From positions 1 to 29,252 of the forward strand of contig PWFM01000061.1 in the NCBI GenBank assembly GCA_003553895.1: DNA of 29,252 nucleotides. The letters are read 5' to 3'. The notes beneath the pieces were generated by a model. That model was not told the DNA's origin, did no database searches, and saw only the letters and a program-made list of their open reading frames with translations. Both the position numbers and the translations under genes were made by a program. Shown piece after piece: positions 22,353 to 29,252 of this stretch. Each line of letters starts with the position of its first letter. Position 1 is the stretch's first letter. This DNA comes from Syntrophomonadaceae bacterium. Lineage in GTDB: Bacteria; Bacillota; Dethiobacteria; DTU022.

Positions 22353-23150
22353 TTAAGCCCACTCCCGGTAATAGTGAACAAAGTGGTGGAGGGGCCCGCT
22401 GCCTTTGCCAATGTTAATCCCTTCAGCCAAAGCTGCGAGCAGGTACTCCCTGGCCAATCCGACGGCTTCGGGCACCTCCGGATTCCTGGTCAGCATAGCC
22501 GTTATAGCGGCGGCATATGTGCAACCGCTGCCGTGTGTGTTGCTTGCCGCCAGGCGCGAAGAAGTATAATACCTGAATTCAGAACCATCATATAGGAGAT
22601 CTGTAACCGTGTTGCCTTCCATATGGCCGCCTTTCACCAGGACCCAGTCCGGGCCAAGCGAAAAAATAGACTGCGCGGCGGCTTTCATGTCTTCAAGGTT
22701 TTTCACCTCTTGATCGGCGAGGATCGTCGCCTCATCGAGGTTTGGCGTAACAATTGCAGCCAGGGGAAGCAGTTCTTCCCGCAGGGCTTTTATAGCTGCC
22801 CTTTCCACTAAAACATCACCGCTCTGGGCCACCATGACGGGATCAACTACCAGGGGGCCCAGGTTATAACGTCTTATCACCTCTGCCACGGCATTAATAA
22901 TATCCGGGTTGGCAAGCATACCAGTTTTCAGGGCATCAACACCGATGTCTTCTACTACCGCTTCCACTTGCTTTGCCACAAATTCCGCCGGTAAAGAATG
23001 CACACCGGTAACCCTGCTGGTATTTTGAGCGGTAACCGCTGTTACAGCGGAGGTTCCGTATACCCGAAGGGCGGCGAAGGTTTTCAGGTCAGCCTGAATA
23101 CCCGCTCCGCCGCCCGAATCAGATCCGGCCACAGTAAGCACTTTTTTCAT
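22353..23150 (-). CDS. thiD: Hydroxymethylpyrimidine / phosphomethylpyrimidine kinase
   Basis: 265-residue ribokinase-fold enzyme that phosphorylates HMP and HMP-P to HMP-PP for thiamine synthesis or salvage. The N-terminus VAGSDSGGGAGIQADLKTF (7-25) is diagnostic. DPVMVAQSGD and the C-terminal anion-hole motif GSGCTYAAAITAML are also present. No other thiamine gene or TPP riboswitch is visible nearby, so it is a stand-alone copy, probably for salvage. It begins 72 bases downstream of the YlbF-family gene on the same strand. A pyridoxal kinase-like specificity is possible in some ThiD homologues, but the QADLKTF pattern favours HMP. Confidence 0.94.
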   Translation of the reverse strand: MKKVLTVAGSDSGGGAGIQADLKTFAALRVYGTSAVTAVTAQNTSRVTGVHSLPAEFVAKQVEAVVEDIGVDALKTGMLANPDIINAVAEVIRRYNLGPLVVDPVMVAQSGDVLVERAAIKALREELLPLAAIVTPNLDEATILADQEVKNLEDMKAAAQSIFSLGPDWVLVKGGHMEGNTVTDLLYDGSEFRYYTSSRLAASNTHGSGCTYAAAITAMLTRNPEVPEAVGLAREYLLAALAEGINIGKGSGPLHHFVHYYREWA

Positions 23151-23222
23151 TGTTAATCACCTTTCAAAAAGGAGCAATGTCAATTGCAAGTGGCAGCAAA
23201 TTCCCATGACGCCCGGGTTATA

Positions 23223-23573
23223 CTACTGCTCCTGGCTGTCATCTTCTTCGGGTTTGATCCCCTTGCTGATAGCGCTGTTGACTTCCTGCATCAGTTTATT
23301 AAACTCTTCCTGGGCTTTTGCATAAGCCTGGATAGTCAGATTAGCATTCATCTGCTGTTTCAAATCATTAAATTGCTGTAATTGTTCCTCGCTGGGTTGG
23401 ACTCCGGACTGCTGCGCAAACTGGATATTTTGCTGCAATTCCTGGATCTTTTCGATCATCTGATTTGCTTCCTGGTTTTCCTGGACATTTTGGCTGGTTC
23501 TTTCCAGCTCCTTATATTCCTCTGTCTTGGAGATCTCATTACCAAGTTCTTTAGCTTTCTTTTCAACATCCAT
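23223..23573 (-). CDS. YlbF/YmcA family protein
   Basis: 116 residues, almost all alpha-helical and rich in Gln/Glu, beginning MDVEKKAKELGNEISKTEEY. The pattern of a conserved N-terminal 'A..L...I..T.EY..L' helix, a central Q-rich helix and QAYAKAQEEFNKLMQEVN matches the Com_YlbF family. Bacillus members form the Y-complex that modulates RNase Y and, through it, competence, sporulation and biofilm mRNAs. The acidic C-terminal tail (PEEDDSQEQ) is variable in the family. AGGAGG is 11 bases upstream of ATG. It may be co-transcribed with thiD (72-base gap), though no functional link is known. Confidence 0.85.
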   Translation of the reverse strand: MDVEKKAKELGNEISKTEEYKELERTSQNVQENQEANQMIEKIQELQQNIQFAQQSGVQPSEEQLQQFNDLKQQMNANLTIQAYAKAQEEFNKLMQEVNSAISKGIKPEEDDSQEQ

Positions 23574-23717
23574 TCAAAAATAAACCTCCTGAAATTAATT
23601 TAGATCCTTTCACAGATCTAGCTATAATTGGAACCCTTCTTGATCGAATGCCGGGATTCCTTCTACTAACAATAATTTAAGCCAACTTTTTATTAAGCTC
23701 ATAAATATGCCCCGTTC

Positions 23718-24875
23718 TTACCACCGGTACACCGCACAGGCGGGACTATGATCGGGCATTTGATCGCCTTTCACGGCATAAACGTTTCCGTTGTGCAAAA
23801 ACGTCTCGGCAGCAACCAGGTCAATTAAATCCTCATTACCGGTTAAGGGTCCTTCGCTATATTTGACCGTTTCGGTTTCAGGATCGAAAAAACCCCATTG
23901 CTGAACACCGACAGTCACAAAAATATCGCTGATCCGGCCATGAAATGCAGCCGGCACAATATCGGTCAGATCATTGGAAGCTTTTCCGGTTCCGGCCAGT
24001 TCCAGGTAACGGGCTTTTGCCTCTTCTTGCTTTTGTTCAAAGTAAGGCCGGACGATCTCCCAGGCTTTGTGATGCAGCTCCTGGGCGCTCATGTGCTCAG
24101 GATTGCCCTTGATCCCCTTTTCAAATAGAAGCGGGTATTTGCTGGCTTCCCGGTAAGTTGAAAAAAGTTGATCCACACAGGCCAGAACCATAGGAGCAGA
24201 GTTTTCATCCAGCTTGTCCTGCAGCTCCCTGTCGATAAAGCGAAGATACTTAAGCAGCTTCTCTTTCTGAATACTGTCTATCTCTCCCCCGTGACCATGA
24301 TAAATCGCCGAACGCTCATCACCGGTAGCCGGGGCCCTGGTGTGGAACTGCAGGTACTCCTCCGGCAGTTCGCTGGCAAATTTTTCTTCAAAACGCTGGC
24401 CAATATCGCTGATATCAATTTCTTCCATCAAGACACTTGTCCCACGTAAAAGGCGGGCATCTTTCTGGCTCAAGGCCAGCACATAAAACTGCCCGTCTGA
24501 TGCAAGAAGGCTGAAAAGGGGTTTGATATGAAAGCTTTCCCTGACTACCGATATCTCTTCGAATTCCACCGGCAGCCGATAATAACGGCTTAACTTCGGA
24601 GAAATGAAAAAGGCAAAGCCATCGCTATGTTTGGACCAAAAGTAGTTGTCATCAATTAATTTTCTGGCCGGTTCCAGTAATTCTCTTAAATCCTGGTCGC
24701 TATAGCCCATAGTTTCAAGCTGTCTCGCAGCTTCCGCAACCAGGTTCTTGAAGCGGATAGAATTGGCTTTCGCTTTCTCCCTGCCTTTTTCGGTAGGCAT
24801 ATATAGCGAGATACACGGTCCATAGCCCCTTTGCTCCAACAACTGTTTAACTTGCTCTCTATTTAATACTTCCAT
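23718..24875 (-). CDS. Bacterial archaeo-eukaryotic release factor (baeRF) family protein
   Basis: 385 residues. The overall layout is an N-terminal 'LLEQRGYGPCISLYMPTEKGREKAKANSIRFKNL'-type start, a central segment FYVLALSQKDARLLRG, then HGHGG, then a C-terminal FVTVGVQQWGFFDPET with HNGNVYAV and a final CAVYRW. It matches the bacterial eRF1-like families described from comparative genomics (domain 2 and domain 3 of eRF1/Pelota). These are predicted to act on ribosomes or stalled translation, but no direct function is established for most. The short HGHGG occupies the place of the catalytic GGQ-like loop. It appears monocistronic, preceded by a purine-rich ribosome binding site. Confidence 0.7.
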   Translation of the reverse strand: MEVLNREQVKQLLEQRGYGPCISLYMPTEKGREKAKANSIRFKNLVAEAARQLETMGYSDQDLRELLEPARKLIDDNYFWSKHSDGFAFFISPKLSRYYRLPVEFEEISVVRESFHIKPLFSLLASDGQFYVLALSQKDARLLRGTSVLMEEIDISDIGQRFEEKFASELPEEYLQFHTRAPATGDERSAIYHGHGGEIDSIQKEKLLKYLRFIDRELQDKLDENSAPMVLACVDQLFSTYREASKYPLLFEKGIKGNPEHMSAQELHHKAWEIVRPYFEQKQEEAKARYLELAGTGKASNDLTDIVPAAFHGRISDIFVTVGVQQWGFFDPETETVKYSEGPLTGNEDLIDLVAAETFLHNGNVYAVKGDQMPDHSPACAVYRW

Positions 24876-24977
24876 GCTATTACCCCCTTACAATATAATT
24901 GTGGGTGTAAATTGCTTTATTGTCAAATAGGTCGGCCATTGCCTCTCCTTAATGCCTGTTAATATTAAAGGGTAGGG

Positions 24978-26069
24978 CTAGATCATCAGTCCCGGAGGTG
25001 GCTGATGAGGGATGCGGGCCACTTCCTTGTTGCCAAACCTGAACACAGCTTCTTTCCCGTCGGTTATATGCCCAACGTCAGCCACAGCCACCCCTTTAGA
25101 GCGAGCTGTGTCAATAATTTCCGCCGCATCACCCGGGGCTACCTGGAAAATCATCCGGGCCTGAGTTTCGCAAATCAGTATCTCTTCGGGACTCAAGTTT
25201 TTCTTCTTGACAGGAGCCAGGGCCAGGTCAACCTCGGCCCCCAAACCGCCAAAGCGTACTGATTCGCTAACCGCAGCTCCGATACCGGCCGCGCCAAGAT
25301 CGGAACAGGCGTTTATACCACCCTTTTCTATGACAGCCAGGGCCGCTTCCATAGTCTGTTTCTCTTCTTTAAACAGGGCTTCTGCCGGACGCATTGTTTC
25401 CACCAGGCCTGCCCGGTAAAGAGTGTCGTTGCCATCATCACCGGTCTCTCCAATTAAGATCAGGCGATCACCCGGGTTTTTCGCCGGCTTTGTCAGCGGC
25501 CTCTCTATAACCATCCGCCCGATAACAGCAGCTACCACAGCCGGAACCACATCGCTGAAAGAAGTAGAGAGGCCGCCCCCAACGACAAATACACCCATTT
25601 CTTTACACATGTCGTGTATTCCCCTGACAATCAAGTTAATCCTTTCTCCGCTGGTCATCGTCACACATTCACCGCAGGTACATTTACCCTGGAAACCGCA
25701 GGACCCGACAATCACTTCTTCATCTAAGGGTCTGGTCCCAATAAAGTCCAGTAGAAAAAGGGGCCTTCCGCCCATGGCCACCACATCACGCATCGCTCCG
25801 CCCGCACCGGTTGCCGCGCTGTCGTAAGGCCGGGGAACACAGGGAGAACAGTGGCTCTCCATTTTAGCCACCACCAGCCCATCATCACCGGGCATCTTGA
25901 ATACAGCCGCATCGTCATTGGCATCAGGACCAACGAGCAGTGAGCCCGGTGAACCTTTGCCAACCATTTCATTTAACTTTTTGAACATGCCAAAATCAAT
26001 GGCCTGATCGATGTTGTGGTGCAGGTGGACGAACAGGCCGTGCATTAAAGCTCTTTCCACGGAATTCAT
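24978..26069 (-). CDS. PurL/PurM-superfamily (AIR synthase-related) protein with cysteine cluster
   Basis: 363 residues, about half the length of PurL. It shows the AIR-synthase-like fold: DANDDAAVF (ATP/Mg site), then ESHCSPCVPRPYDSAATGAGG, aligning by eye with the PurL motif ESHNHPSAI..GAATGVGG, then RDVVAMGGRP, VVGGGLSTSF and SDLGAAGIGAA. The catalytic-region His-Asn-His-Pro of PurL is replaced by HCSPC. An insertion supplies Cys124, Cys130, Cys132 and Cys135; together with Cys74 and Cys77 these give six cysteines able to bind a metal or Fe-S cluster. No purine genes are nearby, so FGAM synthesis is unlikely. HypE/SelD-like ATP-dependent chemistry is an alternative. The real substrate is unknown. 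Confidence 0.75.
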   Translation of the reverse strand: MNSVERALMHGLFVHLHHNIDQAIDFGMFKKLNEMVGKGSPGSLLVGPDANDDAAVFKMPGDDGLVVAKMESHCSPCVPRPYDSAATGAGGAMRDVVAMGGRPLFLLDFIGTRPLDEEVIVGSCGFQGKCTCGECVTMTSGERINLIVRGIHDMCKEMGVFVVGGGLSTSFSDVVPAVVAAVIGRMVIERPLTKPAKNPGDRLILIGETGDDGNDTLYRAGLVETMRPAEALFKEEKQTMEAALAVIEKGGINACSDLGAAGIGAAVSESVRFGGLGAEVDLALAPVKKKNLSPEEILICETQARMIFQVAPGDAAEIIDTARSKGVAVADVGHITDGKEAVFRFGNKEVARIPHQPPPGLMI

Positions 26070-26372
26070 CAGAAATGCCCTCCTTATTTAAACTCCTTGC
26101 AGTAATTATAAACTATCGGGCTGTGAAAACAACCGGAATACCGGCCCAGGGCTAAAAATCGCAGCGTTATTAATCTTTTCAAACAAATAATTTATTCCTA
26201 TAAAAATAATAGAAGCGAAATAAATATTTATCTTGATCACAATTGGACAATTTTATGGTATCGTATTAGTTGAGCAACAAATTCTTGCCTGCCAGGCGTT
26301 GTCTTTAACGGAGAACAGGGCAACTGATAACCTGGAAAACTTGAATATTACTAAAAAGAGGATGGGTTAAAA
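26070..26372. other. Divergent promoter region (PurL-like / glpD)
   Basis: AT-rich intergenic region between two divergent genes. TATCGTATTAG-like -10 sequences near 26259-26268 face glpD, and TTGGAC at 26243 lies at a slightly short distance. TTG(N12)CAA around 26234-26251 could be a loose operator. No riboswitch or terminator was recognised. Confidence 0.35.
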
Positions 26373-28118
26373 ATGAAAAGAAAGTGGGACCTGGATGTCC
26401 GCAGCCAGAGCATCGAAGCTGCCGAACAAGGCCGGTACAACCTGGTAATTATTGGGGGCGGCATAACCGGCGCCGGAATTGCCCGGGAATGTGCCCTAAG
26501 GGGAATATCATTCTGCCTTCTTGAAAAAAACGATTTTGCTTTCGGCACTTCCTCAAGGTCTTCAAAACTATTTCACGGCGGGATGAGGTACCTGACTTCA
26601 GGAGATTTCGGGCTGGTCCGGGAATCGACGGGCGAAAGAAACTGGTTGCGGTGTCACTTCCCCAACCTGGTAAGACCACTGGGCTTTGTATATCCTTCTT
26701 ACCAGAATTACAAGGCCAGGCCGCACATAGTAAAAATTGGCGTCAAGCTGTATGATATTATTTCAGACTGGTTCAGCGGGTTTAAGAACTACCGGAAGGC
26801 AAAGATATTTAAAAAGGATTTTATAGAAGAATTTGAACCGGCTATTACTACCGAAGACCCGGACCTGGGCAAGATGCTCATGGCCGGATTCTATTACGAT
26901 ACCAACTGTGACGACGCCCGGGTAACTTTAGAAACCATCAAGGAAAGCCTCGATTACTCGGAAGGCCGCTCCGCAGCCATCAACTATGCCCGGGTAACCG
27001 ATTATATCAAGGATTCCTCGGGTTTGGTCAGGGGCGTAAAAGTCAAAGACACCCTTAATGGAAAAGAATTCCAGGTCATGGGCCAGGCAGTGGTTTCGGC
27101 TGCGGGAGTCTGGACCGACCAGGTCCTGGCCGGGTCAAACTACGATCAGGAAAGGATTTACCCTACAAAAGGCGTACATGTGGTCGTCCCGAATGAGCGG
27201 ATCGGAAACCGAAACGCCTTCAGTTTAATATCTATTGATGACGGCCGTTTTTTCTTTGTGCTTAACCGGGGCAGTGTGTCTGTGATCGGAACTACCGATA
27301 CTAACTATTATCGCGAATCCTCCAATTTGGATGAGCCCTGGTGTAATAAAGAAGACTGCGATTACCTGCTGCGAACAGTCAACAAGATGTTCCCGCGGGC
27401 GAGGCTAACCTATAATGATATCATTGCCACCTTTGCCGGAATCAGGCCTTTAATCAGGCAGGAAGGGGCCCAAAATGAATCGGATGTCTCAAGGAGGCAT
27501 GAGATATTCCAAACCGGAGACGGCATTGTGGCCATAGCCGGGGGCAAATCAACTACCTATCGCCGCATGGCTGAAGACCTGCTCTTTTACCTGGTTGAGA
27601 ATAATTACCTGGAACAGTTTGCCAGAGCCGAACACCATAAACGGAACTTCTCACGCCAACCTTTCAGGATTGCCCTGGACAGGAAGGAATTCGACCGTAT
27701 TATCTCCGAAAAAAAACTGGGGGGGAGGGTCCATCCCTCCATGTTGGAACATTTTCACCGCCAGTACGGACGGGGTGGGATAGAAATACTTGAAAAAATT
27801 GATGCAGCCCCGCAATCGGGAGTTTCTCTTCTGGAGAGCTACCCGCACTGCGAGGCTGAAATTCTTTACATCCTGGACCGCGAATGCGCCCCCAAACTGA
27901 TCGATATCCTTTGCCGCAGAACTGAAGCGCAGTGGCTGATATGGCATCACAAACAGCCTGAACTGGCCCGGGCCGTAGCTGATATCATGGCTGCCCGTTA
28001 CAACTGGAGCGAAGAACGGAAGGAGGCGGAAATTACAGAATACCTGGAATACATCGCCAACACTGTCCGCTTTGTTACCGAAACCAACTTCGAGGACCAC
28101 TCCAGCCCAGTGAGCTGA
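26373..28118 (+). CDS. glpD: FAD-dependent glycerol-3-phosphate dehydrogenase
   Basis: 581-residue GlpD/GlpA-type flavoenzyme that oxidises sn-glycerol 3-phosphate to dihydroxyacetone phosphate and passes electrons to the membrane or an electron-transfer partner. The FAD-binding motif NLVIIGGGITGAGIARE (23-39) is followed by the family signature SSRSSKLFHGGMRYL. The active-site region includes FFVLNRGSVSVIGTTDTNY, and TFAGIRPL with GGKSTTYRRMAEDL lies later. The C-terminal DAO_C helical domain (about 425-575) is complete. GAGGAT lies about 9 bases before ATG. No glycerol kinase or facilitator is in the window. Convergent with the acyl-CoA synthetase, only 12 bases apart. It may serve lipid-derived glycerol use alongside the neighbouring fatty-acid enzyme, but that is inference. 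Confidence 0.93.
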   Translation: MKRKWDLDVRSQSIEAAEQGRYNLVIIGGGITGAGIARECALRGISFCLLEKNDFAFGTSSRSSKLFHGGMRYLTSGDFGLVRESTGERNWLRCHFPNLVRPLGFVYPSYQNYKARPHIVKIGVKLYDIISDWFSGFKNYRKAKIFKKDFIEEFEPAITTEDPDLGKMLMAGFYYDTNCDDARVTLETIKESLDYSEGRSAAINYARVTDYIKDSSGLVRGVKVKDTLNGKEFQVMGQAVVSAAGVWTDQVLAGSNYDQERIYPTKGVHVVVPNERIGNRNAFSLISIDDGRFFFVLNRGSVSVIGTTDTNYYRESSNLDEPWCNKEDCDYLLRTVNKMFPRARLTYNDIIATFAGIRPLIRQEGAQNESDVSRRHEIFQTGDGIVAIAGGKSTTYRRMAEDLLFYLVENNYLEQFARAEHHKRNFSRQPFRIALDRKEFDRIISEKKLGGRVHPSMLEHFHRQYGRGGIEILEKIDAAPQSGVSLLESYPHCEAEILYILDRECAPKLIDILCRRTEAQWLIWHHKQPELARAVADIMAARYNWSEERKEAEITEYLEYIANTVRFVTETNFEDHSSPVS

Positions 28119-28130
28119 TCCTGATACAGC

Positions 28131-29252
28131 TTAGCTATACAAACTTTCGATTTCTTCAGCATAGTTGTCGATGACAACCCGACGTTTTAGCTTCATAGTC
28201 TGGGTTAACATGTTGTTTTCCACAGTAAAATCTTCCTTTAAAAACAGGTATTTTTCAGGGATTTCGTAGCGGCCGAAGGTTTTGTTCAAGTGACTCTTAA
28301 TTTCTTCGGTCAGCATAGCTTTAAATTCATCATTGGCCAGCAGAGCTTCCGGTTCCCCCGACACTCTCTTTTGATCAGCCCAGCGCCTGGTTACCTCAAA
28401 ATCAGGTAAAACCAGGCAAATATTATAAGGCTTGCCATCCCCGTAAACCATGGCATTGGCCACGTAAGGCAGCAGCTTAATCTCTTCCTCTATCACAGCC
28501 GGAAAGACATATTTGCCGTTTGAGAGTTTGTACTGCTCTTTAATCCGTCCTGTGATCCAGAGGAACCCATCTTCGTCAAAATAGCCGCGGTCACCGGTGC
28601 GAAAACCGCCATCGGGCATAAGGACTTTGGCCGTTTCTTCAGGCTTGTTGTGGTAACCCTTCATGATATTGGGCCCGTAGACGATAATTTCGCCATCCTC
28701 GGCTCCTTCTTCTGAAGCTGATTGATCAATGACTACTTTTTGCCCGTCCAGCACCTTGCCGACACTGCCTATCCGCCAGGCACCGGGACTGTTCATGGTT
28801 ACGGCTGGAGCGGTTTCAGTTAAACCGTAACAATCATAAGTGGGTATGCCAATGTCATAAAAAAACTCGGCAATTTCCTTGTTCATCGCCGCACTGGCCG
28901 TAAGGGCGCCTGTTACCCGGCCTCCCATAGCCTCACGGACCTTGGAAAAAACCAGTTTGTCCAGCAGACGGTGCTTGATATTTACCGACGGACTGTCCTG
29001 TCCTTTATCGGCCAATTCACGTTTCTTTCTGGCTGTGGAGCAGGCAGCATCAAAAAGTTTTTTCTTCATTCCGCCGGCATCATTCATTTTAATCTGGATA
29101 CCGTCATAGATTTTGTTAAAAACCCGGGGCACCGAGATCAGGTAAGTCGGTTTGATGATCTGCAGATCTTCAGCCAGGGTGGATACATCGCGCATGAACC
29201 CGAGAGATCCCCCAAACTGGACCCAGTTGTTAAGCTCTGCGCTCAGGGCATA
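28131..29252 (-). CDS. Long-chain acyl-CoA synthetase (AMP-forming), 5' end outside window
   Basis: The frame is open through the right edge of the window (373 codons seen), so this is the C-terminal part of a roughly 600-residue enzyme; an internal ATG at 29195 is not the real start. Visible motifs are FMRDVSTLAEDLQIIKPTYLISVPRVF, YDCYGLTETAP (the AMP-binding A5-type motif), GYFDEDGFLWITGR and KEQYKLSNGKYVFP, followed by the C-terminal swivel domain ending LYS. It activates long-chain fatty acids with ATP and CoA; the large AMP-forming FAA1/ACSL-like subgroup fits best. Convergent with glpD. Confidence 0.92.
   Translation of the reverse strand, partial: YALSAELNNWVQFGGSLGFMRDVSTLAEDLQIIKPTYLISVPRVFNKIYDGIQIKMNDAGGMKKKLFDAACSTARKKRELADKGQDSPSVNIKHRLLDKLVFSKVREAMGGRVTGALTASAAMNKEIAEFFYDIGIPTYDCYGLTETAPAVTMNSPGAWRIGSVGKVLDGQKVVIDQSASEEGAEDGEIIVYGPNIMKGYHNKPEETAKVLMPDGGFRTGDRGYFDEDGFLWITGRIKEQYKLSNGKYVFPAVIEEEIKLLPYVANAMVYGDGKPYNICLVLPDFEVTRRWADQKRVSGEPEALLANDEFKAMLTEEIKSHLNKTFGRYEIPEKYLFLKEDFTVENNMLTQTMKLKRRVVIDNYAEEIESLYS

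Noticed and set aside
26234..26251. TTG(N12)CAA palindrome upstream of glpD as a CRP-type site
   Set aside because: Only the outer bases are symmetric; the inner positions do not match.

Overview
The window looks like a chromosomal segment of an anaerobic, low-to-mid GC Gram-positive bacterium (Firmicutes, Clostridia-like). The reasons are strong AGGAGG-type ribosome binding sites, a YlbF-family protein, FxsA, a nickel carbon monoxide dehydrogenase (CODH) operon, and amino-acid-oriented metabolism (sodium:amino-acid symporters, M20 aminoacylase, carbamate kinase). There are no rRNA genes, convincing tRNAs, CRISPR arrays or intact mobile elements.

Layout. (1) 1-5.5 kb, plus strand: two tandem cassettes, each an NSS-family sodium-dependent amino-acid transporter followed by a 33-34 residue one-helix micropeptide (MetS-like small subunit). 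A PAS/AAA+/Fis sigma-54 activator follows. A textbook -24/-12 sigma-54 promoter lies in front of the second cassette, so the activator probably controls at least that cassette. (2) 5.5-9.4 kb: LOG-family nucleotide hydrolase, a possible three-hairpin RNA, a TM-helix-repeat (MscS-related) membrane protein and carbamate kinase. (3) 9.7-15.5 kb, minus strand: a tight five-gene operon, cooF-like ferredoxin > NuoE/HydC-like > NuoF/HydB-like > truncated HydA/HoxU-like > cooS. Its strong vegetative-type promoter sits about 370 bases upstream, next to a decayed transposase start. (4) 16.1-28.1 kb: fxsA, a nitrilase-family gene broken by one in-frame TAA, an M20 amidohydrolase, a double class II aldolase-like protein with a degenerate second half, a lipoprotein, lgt, thiD, a YlbF-family gene, a baeRF-family protein, a PurL-like half protein with an added cysteine cluster, and glpD. 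(5) The right edge holds the C-terminal part of a long-chain acyl-CoA synthetase that runs out of the window.

The most interesting system is the CODH operon. The diaphorase module of electron-bifurcating hydrogenases (HydB and HydC types plus a HydA-like ferredoxin arm without the H-cluster domain) is encoded with CooS and a four-cluster CooF. This predicts a soluble complex linking CO/CO2 chemistry to NAD(H), and possibly to ferredoxin by bifurcation. The second is the duplicated transporter/micropeptide cassette with its dedicated sigma-54 control.

All functional calls come from reading motifs in the sequence. No database search or folding program was run.
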